A DNA stretch of 64,000 nt from positions 65,164-129,163 of the forward strand of contig MTSL01000050.1 of the NCBI GenBank assembly GCA_002794465.1, in the 5' to 3' direction. Positions 31,047-41,119 of this stretch are shown in pieces. A program made the position numbers and the translations under genes. Under the pieces are notes generated by a model that made no database searches, was not told the origin of the DNA, and saw only the letters and a program-made list of their open reading frames with translations. The stretch comes from Paramicrosporidium saccamoebae. Its lineage: Eukaryota > Rozellomycota. Numbering within the stretch: the first letter of the stretch is position 1; each line of letters opens with the position of its first letter.

Positions 31047-31444
31047 TATCGACTGAAATTATCAACTGAAATTGATTTTGTTGTTGATATTAACTAATGT
31101 CGAAGAACATAGGTGTTTGCTCGTCAGTTTATTTTAAAACCGTAAGTGATATGCAAAATCAAGACAGTACCACGGACACAGCATTTTGGTTACTTGATGG
31201 AGCTGCGTCAACCGCAATCAGCTAGGACAAGGTGCTGATTGCTCCCAATAATGCTCTTGTTCACTAACTACACTTGTGTTTCAGTGGCTTATCCGATCTA
31301 AAATCATCTCCATTATCCGCATCATCCCACCATTCCCCCATCACTATTCCGCCATCGGTCCAAGTACAAGGTGACTGCCTCACTTTGCCTCATTTTTACC
31401 AATTTTTTACTCAATTTTTCTTTTATTGCCGCTCAGTAGCTACC
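31047..31444. other. Divergent spacer upstream of FEN1
   Basis: 398 bp between divergent starts. An open frame continuous with FEN1 extends upstream but lacks an initiating ATG before the conserved MGIHGLS, so it is treated as 5' leader. The last 80 bp before FEN1 is pyrimidine-rich (TTTTTACTCAATTTTTC). No other feature recognised. Confidence 0.45.
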
Positions 31445-32578
31445 ATGGGAATCCACGGACTCTCTCGGGTGATTGCTGACAATGCGCCCAAGGCGATGAA
31501 GGAGAATCAGATAGCGCAATACTTTGGACGAAAGGTTGCCATTGACGCCTCCATGAGTATCTACCAGTTTCTCATTGCCGTACGCAGTGAGGGCAGTGTG
31601 CTGACCAACGAGGCTGGCGAGACGACCAGCCATCTTATGGGAATGTTCTATCGCACCCTCCGAATGATTGAGAATGGCATTAAGCCCATCTATGTGTTTG
31701 ACGGAGCACCGCCTAAATTAAAGTCGGGAGAGCTTGCAAAACGACTGGATCGTCGGAATGAAGCTGAAGAGCAGGCCCGCCAAGCCAAGGAGAGTGGGTC
31801 AGTCGAGTTAATGGACAAGTTTAGTCGAAGAACCGTCAAGGCGACGAGACAACACACGGAGGACTGCAAGAAATTACTCACTCTGATGGGTATCCCGGTG
31901 ATTCAGGCGCCCTGTGAAGCAGAGGCGCAATGTGCTGCCTTGGTGAAGCAAGGACTTGCGTTTGCCGCAGGATCGGAGGATATGGATACTCTCACCTTTG
32001 GAACGCCCGTGCTTCTCCGCCATCTGACGTTCAGCGAGGCACGCAAAATGCCCATTTCCGAGATTAGTATACAGCCTGCGTTGGAGGGACTGGGTCTCTC
32101 AATGGACGAGTTTATTGATCTTTGTATCCTTCTTGGCTGCGATTATTGCGATTCGATTCGAGGCATTGGTCCCACCCGTGCCCTCGCCCTCATCCGTCAA
32201 CATCGGAACATTGAGACGATCCTGGAAAATCTCGATCGTGACAAATATACCGTGCCAGAGGGATGGCCTTATAAGGAGGCGCGTGATTTGTTCCAGCATC
32301 CCAGTGTTCTGGCTGCGGATGATGAGCAGATGCAGATTAAATGGGAGCGGCCTGACGAGGAGGGAATCGTCCAGTTCTTGGTGACAGAGAATGGTTTCAA
32401 CGAGAAGCGGATTAGGGCGGGGGTGGAGAAGCTTATAAAGGCAAAGGGAACGTCAACACAGGGTCGGTTGGATACTTTCTTCAAGGTGGTTGAGGGAAAG
32501 CGTAAGGAGCCGGAGGTGAAGAAACCCACTCCTGCCAAGGGACCGAAAAAGAGCAAGACTGCAAAGGCGGCCAAATAA
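31445..32578 (+). CDS. FEN1: Flap endonuclease 1
   Basis: 377 residues beginning [18 protein letters not shown], the invariant FEN1 start. The N domain has [12 protein letters not shown] and VFDGAPP. The I domain has PCEAEAQCA and [11 protein letters not shown], giving the expected seven acidic metal ligands. A helix-three-turn-helix follows ([16 protein letters not shown]). The C-terminus has a PCNA-binding QGRLDTFF motif and a Lys-rich tail. It removes 5' flaps during Okazaki-fragment maturation and long-patch base excision repair. The length is standard (about 380). The stop codon overlaps AATAAA (CAAATAAAC). Confidence 0.97.
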   Translation: MGIHGLSRVIADNAPKAMKENQIAQYFGRKVAIDASMSIYQFLIAVRSEGSVLTNEAGETTSHLMGMFYRTLRMIENGIKPIYVFDGAPPKLKSGELAKRLDRRNEAEEQARQAKESGSVELMDKFSRRTVKATRQHTEDCKKLLTLMGIPVIQAPCEAEAQCAALVKQGLAFAAGSEDMDTLTFGTPVLLRHLTFSEARKMPISEISIQPALEGLGLSMDEFIDLCILLGCDYCDSIRGIGPTRALALIRQHRNIETILENLDRDKYTVPEGWPYKEARDLFQHPSVLAADDEQMQIKWERPDEEGIVQFLVTENGFNEKRIRAGVEKLIKAKGTSTQGRLDTFFKVVEGKRKEPEVKKPTPAKGPKKSKTAKAAK

Positions 32579-32829
32579 ACCTAATTTTGTTTTGGATGCT
32601 GTCTATCTCGAAAGTATTGGCGAATCTACAGCATGAATATGCTTTAACCTTGTCCATACTGGGTCGACACAGGTCCGCACCTTGTAGTCATGCTCGAATA
32701 CAAAGTAATATATGCCCGCTAAAATAATGACTGACACGGACACATTCCATACTCACAGAGAGCGCACCGACAATTAGGTTGAAGGCGTATTTGGGAACAA
32801 TTGGTGCATTCATCGGCTCACCGCGGTCA

Positions 32830-33438
32830 ATGTCCGCCTCCCTCAACACCGACCCCTCCATCCCGCTCTCTGCCAATCCTGACACTCTCCAGCCTGCCAC
32901 CTCTGGAAATGTGATATCAAACATTCTCTCTGAATCGAGCCATCCCACTGCGCTAATGTTCCATGTCGGCTTCCGCACCGCCGCGTTGTTTGTCTATCTC
33001 TTCTCCTCGCTCCTCATTGGCGCCTCTTTTGTCCTCACCTTTGTGTTGACGGTTGTTCTGCTGGCAGCCGATTTCTGGACGGTAAAGAATGTTACGGGAC
33101 GCATATTGGTGGGCCGACGGTGGTGGAGCGACACGGCCGCCGATGGTACGACTCAATGGACCTTTGAAGCGCGCAAGGGATGGCAGGCCAACCCGATGGA
33201 CTCGCGTGTCTTCTGGGGCACTCTGTATGGTTACACCGCCGCTTGGATGCTCCTGGGACTGGCGGCCCTACTGAGATTGAGCTTTGCATGGCTGCTGGTG
33301 GTGGGATTTGCATTGATGATGAACATTACCAATCTAATTGGATACTCCAAGTGCGATCACAATGTGCAGACGGCATCGCCAATGTCGGGGATGGTCGGTG
33401 GCTATGTAGGCAGCAAGTTAAATTCCTTCTTTTCCTAA
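32830..33438 (+). CDS. TVP23: Golgi membrane protein TVP23/FAM18
   Basis: 202 residues. After a polar N-terminus (about 1-35) come the conserved HPTALMFHVGF, then four membrane segments. Family hallmarks include AADFWTVKNVTGRILVGRRWW, QWTFEARKG, NPMDSRVFWGTLY and NLIGYSKCDHN. Tvp23 is a late-Golgi vesicle protein linked to retrograde sorting. The ATG at MSASLN is the only one giving a family-like N-terminus. FEN1 ends 251 bp upstream on the same strand. Confidence 0.92.
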   Translation: MSASLNTDPSIPLSANPDTLQPATSGNVISNILSESSHPTALMFHVGFRTAALFVYLFSSLLIGASFVLTFVLTVVLLAADFWTVKNVTGRILVGRRWWSDTAADGTTQWTFEARKGWQANPMDSRVFWGTLYGYTAAWMLLGLAALLRLSFAWLLVVGFALMMNITNLIGYSKCDHNVQTASPMSGMVGGYVGSKLNSFFS

Positions 33439-33696
33439 GTAAATCAGCCTTCACCAGTGTTATCAGATAGACTAGCGGTATTGAGCGCTGATGATGGTCT
33501 CAATTCAAATTGTCCCGTGACGAATCGATTAGCGTTTAGGGTCTGATTGTCCTTACTTGCAACCCAATCTGCCCCCACAAACCAATCCTGTAGACAACCT
33601 ATTATGCTCCACAAACCAGCCCTCCTTCCATGCATACGATAACAGTTTCTGTATGTAGATTGAAGGATACCCTCGATGCACATGTTTGTCTAGCGA

Positions 33697-33750
33697 CCAA
33701 TAACAACGTGACGCGCTTCTGATTGGCCCATCCAAGAGGATTATTTATAG
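33697..33750 (+). promoter_or_regulatory. CCAAT and TATA elements of the SNAP-25-type gene
   Basis: CCAAT at 33697-33701, an inverted CCAAT (ATTGG) at 33722-33726 and TTATTTATAG at 33741-33750 precede the ATG at 33779. The spacing suggests a core promoter with a very short 5' leader. Confidence 0.5.
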
Positions 33751-33778
33751 CAAAAAAGGCCGAGGTTGGGAAGGAACC

Positions 33779-34483
33779 ATGGACGACGACGACTTTAGTG
33801 CAGACGCTCTCGCAAAAAACCGTGCAGCAAAGGCGGCAGAGCAACGGCGTGCACAAGAGGCAGCCATGCAGGAGGACCCCGAACTGCGGGCCATCCTTAT
33901 GGAGAGCAAAGCCGTGCAGAAAGACACACTGATAAGCACGCAGAATTCCGTGCGTACCATCAAAGAGACGATAGTGGTGGCAGATAAGACGAGTGCTACG
34001 CTTAATGCGCAGGGCGAACAGCTCGACCGTATCGAAAACAAGGCGGAGACGGCAGATGCCAACGCCACCGACTCTTATGCCAGTGCACGAGAGTTGCACA
34101 AGTACAAAGGCTTCATCCCGCTGTCTTTGAAGAATACATTTACAGGTGGAAAGAAGCGGGAAGAGGATTCAAAGCTAAAGTCTATGAACAAAAAGTTGGA
34201 CCGGGAAGAAGGTCGACTGGACCGCGAGGCGGAGACGAACAGGCCCAACTTGGCGGGGACGCCAAAGACGGCGGGTGATTCGGGCGGCGACGAGACGGAG
34301 CGACAAATCAATGAAAATCTGGACGAAATTTCGGCTGGTCTAGACCATCTGCAGGCCCAGGCGACGTCGATGAACCAGGAGCTGTCCCGACAGAATGTTA
34401 GCATTAAAAGGGTGGAAGCCACCACTGAGCATACTGACTACACCATTAACTCGGCTAACCGAAAGATTCAAGAATTCATGTAG
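33779..34483 (+). CDS. SEC9: SNAP-25/Sec9-type Qbc-SNARE
   Basis: 234 residues with two SNARE helices. The Qb helix spans about 40-105 (from AVQKDTLISTQN to KYKGF, with heptads around LNAQGEQLDRIENKAE). The Qc helix spans about 172-234 (ETERQINENLDEIS... MNQELSRQNVSIKRV), with the zero-layer Gln in SRQN. There is no transmembrane segment and no Cys-rich palmitoylation cluster in the linker, as in fungal Sec9. It would pair with a syntaxin and an R-SNARE at the plasma membrane for exocytosis. The short charged N-terminus starting MDDDDFSADAL is unlike yeast Sec9's long extension. Confidence 0.9.
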   Translation: MDDDDFSADALAKNRAAKAAEQRRAQEAAMQEDPELRAILMESKAVQKDTLISTQNSVRTIKETIVVADKTSATLNAQGEQLDRIENKAETADANATDSYASARELHKYKGFIPLSLKNTFTGGKKREEDSKLKSMNKKLDREEGRLDREAETNRPNLAGTPKTAGDSGGDETERQINENLDEISAGLDHLQAQATSMNQELSRQNVSIKRVEATTEHTDYTINSANRKIQEFM

Positions 34484-34503
34484 AGACCGAGATGGGGGTA
34501 TAT

Positions 34504-34605
34504 AGAATGAAAAGAGACGTATGGAAAATGAAAGGAGACGTGTAGAGAATGAAGTGGGACGTGTAGAGAATGAAATGAGACGTGTAGAGAATGAAATGGG
34601 ACGAA
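34504..34605. repeat. Minisatellite, ~22-bp unit
   Basis: Four to five imperfect copies of a unit like GACGTGTAGAGAATGAAATG just after the SNARE stop codon. It gives low-complexity open frames on the minus strand that are not genes. Confidence 0.75.
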
Positions 34606-34652
34606 ACGTAGAGTAAATAGTAAATAAAGCCAAAGAACCATTATAACCACCC

Positions 34653-34715
34653 GTATAACAGTCCATCCATATGACAGTCCATCCATATAACAGTTCATTC
34701 ATATAGCAGTCCATA
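34653..34715. repeat. Short tandem repeat, ~17-bp unit
   Basis: About four copies of a unit like CAGTCCATCCATATAA in the convergent spacer between the SNARE gene and SNF12/RSC6. Confidence 0.65.
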
Positions 34716-34785
34716 ATGTATAAAAGTTTATGACTTTGAGGTACAAACATAAAGGTATTACGACTCTAAAAGGCCCATTGTGCTT

Positions 34786-35971
34786 TTAGAACCGGAAGGG
34801 GTCGTTGGTATAAGAGGTAAAGAGGGAGACAGCCCGTTCAATCTCTTCAGTGTCAAAGTTGCTGGCATGGGCAAGATCGTCTACTGTGATTGCCGGCTCA
34901 CCCAACACAGCCTCTTGATCTGCACATTGGGCCTCCATAAGGCTTCGGATGCATTGTACCGGCTGTTCTGAAAACTGTCGCAGCACCCGTTCATGTGCCA
35001 CTGACGCTTTTAGGGCCGTGGTCACTTCACTAATCTTCTGGTCAAGCAAGGCAATTTCCCGTTGCTGTGCCACAAGGTTGGCGCTCATGGGACGAGGTTT
35101 GGACGGATCGTCAATTTCCACATCAATGTCCCAAATGGCGGATCCTTCCATACGGCCCACCCCTACTAAATATTCTAATTCAATCGGTTCAGGCGGCATT
35201 AGATGCGGATCCAAACGCGCAGGAATTTCAGTAAATGTCATCTTATCGCAACCAAATAGCCGTTGCAGGGTGGCGTCATTGTTGACCACCTTTTTCTCGT
35301 CGCTTTCCTGCAGTTTGTGCAGTTTAATATACTGCCAAATGGCAAGGACAATTTGTGGCCGGGTAGCCAGTTCCAGATCAACAACCTCAGAGAGTGCAGC
35401 TGACACTCGGAATCGTTCTGGCTGATAGTCCAACCGGAGCAGAATCCGCACCGGCACATCCTCTGACCCCACCCGACGAATCTCAAAGCCGTCCGTTTCC
35501 GTCAAGGGACCCTTAATCCATTCCACCAGCTGGTCTGTCTCCTGGCCGTCTCCGAGTTGCACTACTAGAGACTTGATAAAGTGCGAAAACGGCTTGGCAA
35601 CAGAGCGTCCCTGTCGTCCATACGACTCTACCCGTGCGTCAATCCGCAGCGTCCAGCAAGGCGGGTTGCTGGGCTCTACCGGCACTCCAAAGGTCGGCTG
35701 GTTCTCGGAAAAGTGCGAAACATACACCTTCAGTGTCCTCTTTACCTACAAAGTCAGTTTTACGTCTCGCAGTCCATGTACCTTGTTCACTTTGAAGGCA
35801 GCATCGGCGATCTGCGTTTGTTTCCGCGTTATCTTGTGGTCCAGGTCGCGTTCCAGCTCAAGTAGTTTGTGATATGCACTGTCGTTTCCCACCAGTTCCT
35901 CCAACTACAGATGAGAATAGCGTCCAAAAACGTACCGAAGGGACGACCGGGACAATCCTCTCAGAGTCCAT
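34786..35971 (-). CDS. SNF12: SWI/SNF-RSC subunit SNF12/RSC6 (SMARCD/BAF60), 3 exons
   Basis: Exons 35936-35971, 35782-35904 and 34786-35745 with introns of 31 and 36 nt; 372 residues. The N-terminal helix AYHKLLELERDLDHKITRKQ matches BAF60 ([20 protein letters not shown]). FSHFIKSLVVQL and VEWIKGP...TDGFEIRR follow, then the SWIB domain with TRPQIVLAIWQYIKLHKLQE and LFGCDKMTFTEIPARL. The C-terminal DIDVEIDDP and coiled helix QQREIALLDQKISEV complete the family pattern. It links the remodelling ATPase to other subunits and factors. Whether it serves SWI/SNF, RSC or both cannot be told. An inverted CCAAT box lies just upstream (35981-35985). Confidence 0.92.
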
Positions 35972-36264
35972 TTCGACTGGCCAATCAGAGCAGGAGAGCT
36001 GGAGCCCTTTATGATGCCTTTTTCGGGATGATGCATTTTTCGACAAGAGCTTAAAGTGGCGGACTGAGTATCCGCAAATAGACTAAACACGGAATACCAT
36101 GGTACTGCCGCAGTCCTGACATCTTATGCTGTAGATTGCAGATTGGACATTGGCAGTGTTGGTGAACACATCAATGGTAGTCTTGACAATTGCCATCATT
36201 GGATATCATGTTGTGGAAAAGTACTCTCCCCTTCATCAAGCCTGCATGACCAAATAAACACTCT

Positions 36265-37653
36265 TTATTGCAACGACTCGACCGCAAGCTTCTTCAGCGG
36301 ACTGGGACAATCATTGGGTAAACGACTGAGCAGCTCTGGGATCTGCATAAGCGGTATTCGGGCCAATAATGTCTCCCTCGTGTCGACTGTCTCTCCCATC
36401 TCACTCCTTGCACTCTGTACAATTCCACGTCCCACCAACATATCGAGGGCCGCACGCATCACCGTTCTGGAAAACTTTCGGGCAATTAGGGAGCCATCGT
36501 TGATCTTTGCAGAGGCTGCAAAGCCTTGGCTGTACTCGACGAAGAGCATGTCAAAGTTGATGGACTCCTCGGGATACTTGTTGGAGGCTCTTTTTAGGGC
36601 GATCAAAGCACACCATTCCGCCATGGAGAGATCAGGCAAATGGTCATCAGATTCTTGGAACTCCAATTCCGCCTCCAAACTGGCTAGAATCATGTTCAAG
36701 TCAAACTCTCGCTCTTGCTCACATTCAATCAATGCGTCAACCTACATGTTACGAACCCCATACCTTTTTACAAAGACGGCCATTGCGGGAATAGGATCAC
36801 AGCAAATGCCATATTGACCCTCCAAGTAATGCAGCACTTTGTCATCTGTCAAGACCATCTAACTGTCAATAGCCGCATCATCCCATACCTCCACACTGTC
36901 CTGATACTTTTTCCACTGTCTCTCCATTCCACCCATCAGGGTGGCTCGAATTACTTGCAGATATTTTTCAAAAGTCCTTGGATGTGGCAAATAAATGACG
37001 TTTTGCGCAAAACGCGACTTGACTCGCTTTTCTAGCATGTCCATTACATCCTACATGGATAAATCCATCACCCCAATGTCGGTATACGCATCTGGTTGTT
37101 GTGCAGATTACAAATAGCCGTAGGGTCGCTGTGAGGTCAAATATGCTGTACAGGAAATGCTGGTTGGCAGCCGCAAATCGTTCAAAACACTGGAGGACGA
37201 CGTAGAGTGTATCGTGGGTGGCGAGATAGTCGCAGATGCACTGAGATAGCTCTTCATACGTACGCTACAGGATTACTGGACAATCCTGGTGCTAAATACA
37301 GGGAGGGGGCATTTGAGGGCAGCTTGAAAAACGTTGAGGATGGAACTATTTTCGGAGCATTGTACGCCGTGGAGATAAATCACAGCTGGATTATCCAAGC
37401 TCACAAGCTGTTTCTTTACGAGCTATGCCTGTTAGGTATGAATGTTTGGTACAGAAAGTTGAGCAGCGGACTGTGGACCGAGGAGGAGAACAGACGTTCC
37501 ATGCGGTTGGGAGGGTTTCACCAGTGAATTCAGTAGTCTACACTATCATCATTGCAAACTTCATCACTACTTTGCTTCCTCGTCATAATGAGCAGTTGGA
37601 TAGGCTAGCGCATCACCCGAAATGGCTCTAAGAGCATGATTCCATGGTTCCAT
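36265..37653 (-). CDS. ORC4: Origin recognition complex subunit 4 (7 exons), ATPase motifs degenerate
   Basis: Exons 37571-37653, 37453-37537, 37300-37422, 37088-37264, 36889-37050, 36772-36858 and 36265-36741; introns 33, 30, 35, 37, 30 and 30 nt; 397 residues, all phases consistent. MLEKRVKSRF and the C-terminal LSMAEWCALIALKRA... PLKKLAVESL match ORC4 closely. The Walker A position reads SVLLLGPQSAAQLS in place of SVLIIGPRGSGKT in animals. The Walker B position reads LYVVLQCFERF in place of VIFILDEFDLF. Both nucleotide-binding motifs are therefore lost, so this subunit is predicted not to bind ATP, as also inferred for yeast Orc4. It is otherwise a full-length, conserved protein. Confidence 0.9.
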
Positions 37654-37833
37654 TAATGCTTAAGCATTGATCGAATATTCTTATCCACTTTGAGATAGTA
37701 CAACTACGAACCAAAGATGATACTAAGAGACAGTCCTCTCATAGTCTCACATACAAGGACCACTTTTAAGCACATATGATGCGAGTACTTGTAAATGATC
37801 TAGTATTTTTATTCAAGAGGAACTTTCAATTAT

Positions 37834-38487
37834 TTAATAACCACCACGACCGCCATAACCGCCGCGACCACCAAAGCCACCACGACCTCCACGGTCACCA
37901 CCAAATCCACCACGGCCGCCAAATCCGCCTCGAGAACCACCACGACCTCCAAAGCCGCCGCGACCTCCACGATCACCGCCAAAACCGCCACGGGATCCTC
38001 CTCGACCGCCACGGCCGCCAAAGCCACCGCGACCACCAAAACCACCACGACCGCCGGGTCCCTTTGACTTGGGAGCCTTGGGTCCTTTGGGCTTGGGGAG
38101 GAAACGCTCCAGGGGAAGAAGCTTGTCTGTTCCAATGAAGACCTTGTCCGTACTCTTGAACGACGTGGCCACCACACCCTCTGTCACTTTTACTGAGAAA
38201 TAAACCTGGTTGATGGGACCAAGAATTTCATCAACACGTCCAATCTGTGTCTTGTTCTCCAAATAAATGGGTGCATTGAAGTAGGGAATCTTTTCATTTG
38301 TCGATTTGCAGACCATGTCGCCCTCGCAAGCATGCATGAATGTTCCCATCGGCTCAATTTGGTCAGAGGACTGTTCCTCATAGCCTCCACGACCGTATCC
38401 ACCGCGGCCATATCCACCACCACCTCCACGACCGCCGCCGTAACTACCGCGACCTCCGCGTGAACCGTAACCTCCACGTCCACTCAT
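37834..38487 (-). CDS. GAR1: H/ACA snoRNP protein GAR1
   Basis: 217 residues in one exon. Gly-Arg-rich arms flank the conserved core: N-terminal arm about 1-35, C-terminal arm about 145-217. The core (about 45-135) includes [48 protein letters not shown] and [20 protein letters not shown], the Gar1 beta-barrel that binds Cbf5/dyskerin. It takes part in RNA pseudouridylation and in ribosomal and telomerase RNA biogenesis. The long open frames on the other strand are artefacts of the GGN/CGN repeats. Confidence 0.95.
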   Translation of the reverse strand: MSGRGGYGSRGGRGSYGGGRGGGGGYGRGGYGRGGYEEQSSDQIEPMGTFMHACEGDMVCKSTNEKIPYFNAPIYLENKTQIGRVDEILGPINQVYFSVKVTEGVVATSFKSTDKVFIGTDKLLPLERFLPKPKGPKAPKSKGPGGRGGFGGRGGFGGRGGRGGSRGGFGGDRGGRGGFGGRGGSRGGFGGRGGFGGDRGGRGGFGGRGGYGGRGGY

Positions 38488-38589
38488 AATTCTGTAAAGG
38501 GTTCTCGAATCCCCGGCCCGGATGCATTACTAAATTAATTATTGGGGTTTGTATTAAAGGCCCTTTATCCCTGGTCCCTAATCCAACGG

Positions 38590-38685
38590 TCCACAGTTGG
38601 TTTATAACGGGTAGTCCACAATTTGGTGGCCCATAATCTGGTGGTTCATAATCTGGGGGTTTATAGTTGGTGGTTCACGCTTGTG
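38590..38685. repeat. Degenerate tandem repeat upstream of 38725 gene
   Basis: Several imperfect copies of a unit like CATAATCTGGTGGTT in the spacer between GAR1 and the next gene. Low confidence because the units vary in length. Confidence 0.4.
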
Positions 38686-38724
38686 GCTGACACATATAAT
38701 TATCTTACCACTGTTTAAGATCCC

Positions 38725-39639
38725 ATGCCGACTTTGGAGGAATGCAATGCCAAGGAATTCTGCAAATTGCTCATAGAGAGAAAGAGCTTATTACGGAATG
38801 AGCGGGACTGCAATGTCTTCCTGTTAGACTTGTGGGCTTGGTTCAAGATTCGACAAAAGACGCTTTTGCCCATTCAATTACAGTCTGTTACGTGCTTTCT
38901 AGAGACGGTGCTACAACAAAGCAGTTCAGAGTACTAATGGGTTCATCGATAATGTTTAGAATTCAGCAACGCTTTTGCTATTCATTTATTCGACACATTT
39001 GTAACATTGAGTTGACCATTTCGGAAAGCAGACAACTACCTAGTCTTTACAAGCTGGGACTGGGTCGTCTTGATCTCTGCAAAGCCACAATGTCAGTGAC
39101 ACGACAAAAGATTCTCGACGACATCAGTGCAGTATGCACTGGTGCATCTCCCGATTATGTACGCAGCTTCTTGTAGCTCATGCTGTTTAGACGAGGATCG
39201 CTGGACTGGCAGAAAAGTGTCTTTGTATGAGTCTGAAGCGAGAGCTCACGTGCCAGATCTTTGAGTTGGTGGCTAGGTGCGCTGGTACTCGACCGGAATT
39301 TAGAAATGTATGGGCTTCTACCATCCTGGATCATGAATATATTTTTCATTCGCTCTCCACAACGCTGAAAGAAGCAATTCTCCTTGCATTCCCCGACATT
39401 GTCGAATACTTTGTATGTTCTGTCTCGCCTGTAATGACATTTAGATGTTGAAAGACATGGGCTCGTGGGTGATGCAAAAGCAATTGAATTGCCAGCCGGG
39501 CCAGTTGTTTTCCAATCCCCTCACCCCCTCTCTTATAAGCAGCCATCAAAAGACTATAGACAAGCTGTTGAACGCATTTGCCAACTTGCCTGTGCATGGG
39601 GAACTGGAAACGGCCATCTGGAACTTTAACAACACATAG
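38725..39639 (+). CDS. Unrecognised helical protein (4 exons)
   Basis: Exons 38725-38930, 38960-39158, 39191-39412 and 39445-39639, with introns of 29, 32 and 32 nt that fit the local splice consensus; 273 residues. It begins MPTLEECNAKEFCKLLIERK and is rich in Leu, Cys and amphipathic helices throughout, with no signal peptide or membrane segment. The C-terminus ends WNFNNT. I do not recognise a family. The consistent phases, absence of simple-sequence bias and position among conserved genes make it a likely real gene. It reads like a helical-repeat or scaffold subunit of a complex, but that is only an impression. Confidence 0.6.
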
Positions 39640-39680
39640 CAATGTATGGCAACACGTAACAACGATGACAGAGGGTCTCC

Positions 39681-40538
39681 ATGGCAACGCGGGTTGTTAT
39701 CTGCTTGTGGCAACAGACGACACCAACACTTCTGTGCACATTGATAATGGCACAGTATAGCACGTCCTTTCAGCCCGACGACCTATGGTCCTATTTGAAT
39801 CTTGATCCGTATTCTTCCGATCTCCTCCTCCGGCCGAACACTGAGTCTATGCGGACCGTAATGAACATGCATCCAGTACGGCCCCTCCCAGCTCCCTCTG
39901 CAGCGGTGTTTGCACAGCCTACGGACAGCACTATGGGCGGAATGTACAAGCCCGTGATGCCAGCCAATCAGCGCGTCATCCGTCCCTATTCCCCACGTAA
40001 TCGACTGGTCAAATCACGAGGTGGTCCCATATTGTCCACCATGCCGAAAGCCCCCTCGGCAGCAAAGGAGCGTATCCGACAAAATATCCATCGACGGCTC
40101 CGCGAAAAGATTGAGAGGGCAGCAGTGGAGACGAAGAATCGGAAAAAGATTCTTGATGAGGAGCACGAGGCGGACGAGCTGGCGCGCAAGGATCTGGCAA
40201 GCGGGAGGGGACGAAAATCGCGTTTTGATCGAGACATTTGTTCGCCCCGGTCCAAGCGAATTGCTCCGAATATGCCTCTCATGATGGTTCCCGTTCCCAT
40301 GGAGGAGCTTTTCTACGATTTCCATCCACACAACATTGGGTCGGGCCAGTCTGGATCTGCCGTCCAAATTATCTCTCCGCTGTTTGATTTTGGCGAGGTT
40401 ACTTCACCTGCCACTTCGATGGGATCCAATAACACTTTTGTGCAAAGTCCCGAGTTTACCCAGACTGACTTTGATCAGTATTTTGTGTCTTCCACAATGG
40501 ATTTTGCTTCTGTTGATGACATTTTCACCGGCCTATAG
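39681..40538 (+). CDS. Unrecognised protein with basic helix and acidic/aromatic tail
   Basis: 285 residues from the ATG at 39681; an internal ATG (MAQYSTSF, 39747) would give 263 and leave 107 bp after the previous gene, which may be the better start. Residues about 125-185 form a highly charged helix (RIRQNIHRRLREKIERAAVE... KSRFDRD) resembling a basic DNA- or RNA-binding region without a clear leucine zipper. The C-terminus is acidic with aromatic residues (FTQTDFDQYF, FASVDDIF), like an activation domain. A transcription regulator is plausible but unproven. Confidence 0.5.
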   Translation: MATRVVICLWQQTTPTLLCTLIMAQYSTSFQPDDLWSYLNLDPYSSDLLLRPNTESMRTVMNMHPVRPLPAPSAAVFAQPTDSTMGGMYKPVMPANQRVIRPYSPRNRLVKSRGGPILSTMPKAPSAAKERIRQNIHRRLREKIERAAVETKNRKKILDEEHEADELARKDLASGRGRKSRFDRDICSPRSKRIAPNMPLMMVPVPMEELFYDFHPHNIGSGQSGSAVQIISPLFDFGEVTSPATSMGSNNTFVQSPEFTQTDFDQYFVSSTMDFASVDDIFTGL

Positions 40539-40590
40539 TGATACATTATGTTGATGAGCGAATTAGTTTTATTAAAATACGTGGTGCCTT

Positions 40591-40780
40591 TGTGATGTAG
40601 AGAATGAGAAGTGAGATCTGTGTCCTTGCAGTTTTAAAGCTTGCAGGGAGCAAGGTTTCTTTTCGCATGAATTAGGCCATTGGACCAGCAGCGAACGAGT
40701 TTTCGTCTCGCCTCGTCTCATCCCTTCACGTCTCTCTCCGCCTGGCAAAGTATGTGGTGTTATTCCCCCACTACGCGACA
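40591..40780. mobile_element. MITE, subfamily C, 190 bp
   Basis: Starts TGTGATGTAG and ends CTACGCGACA, the family termini in inverted orientation. The last about 35 bp (AAAGTATGTGGTGTTATTCC...) match subfamilies A and B, but the interior is different. No target duplication (CCTT versus AGCA). It lies directly upstream of array 2. Confidence 0.65.
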
Positions 40781-40896
40781 AGCAGATACTGTCTAACGAT
40801 ATTGTATTAGTAAAATCTTGCTAGCTGTCATTGCGGGTAGTATTGGGGAGAGTTGTGCTTAGGGCCGATGGCTAGGATGCTACGCTCCATCTGTTC

Positions 40897-41050
40897 CAAC
40901 TAAAGGATGGCAAATACAGTCCAGACCTGTCGTTGAGAAAATTTATTGTTCTCACAGACAGCTTGTTAGAGACTATTGCAACTAGCACAGTGAGCCACAC
41001 TTATGTCATAATAGATTATTGTATGAATTATTGTCATCTACTAAGCCACT
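40897..41050 (+). pseudogene. Decayed array-2-related frame upstream of copy 1
   Basis: A conserved reading frame starting QLKDGKYSPDLSL, recognisable in the flank of all five array-2 genes but closed by different stops in each. It resembles the RVKNGQYEPIM segment of the intact proteins, so it looks like a relic of an older paralog. The frame runs into the start of copy 1 in another phase. Confidence 0.4.
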
Positions 41051-41119
41051 GCAACGCACTCAATTACGTTCCGAGTATGACCCAAGCAAGGATTGTGCAG
41101 GGGTGCACGCGCCCTGCCG

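Noticed and set aside
31274-31444. 57-codon N-terminal extension of FEN1
   Set aside because: No ATG initiates it, and MGIHGLS is the invariant FEN1 start.
37776-38177. Open frames antisense to and alternate within GAR1 (His/Arg-rich or Val/Ala-rich)
   Set aside because: Produced by the GGN/CGN repeats encoding the RGG arms.
39270-39301. An extra 27-nt intron (GTGCGC...TTTAG) in the unrecognised four-exon gene
   Set aside because: The frame is open through it, the donor is atypical and 27 nt is below the range of the other introns.
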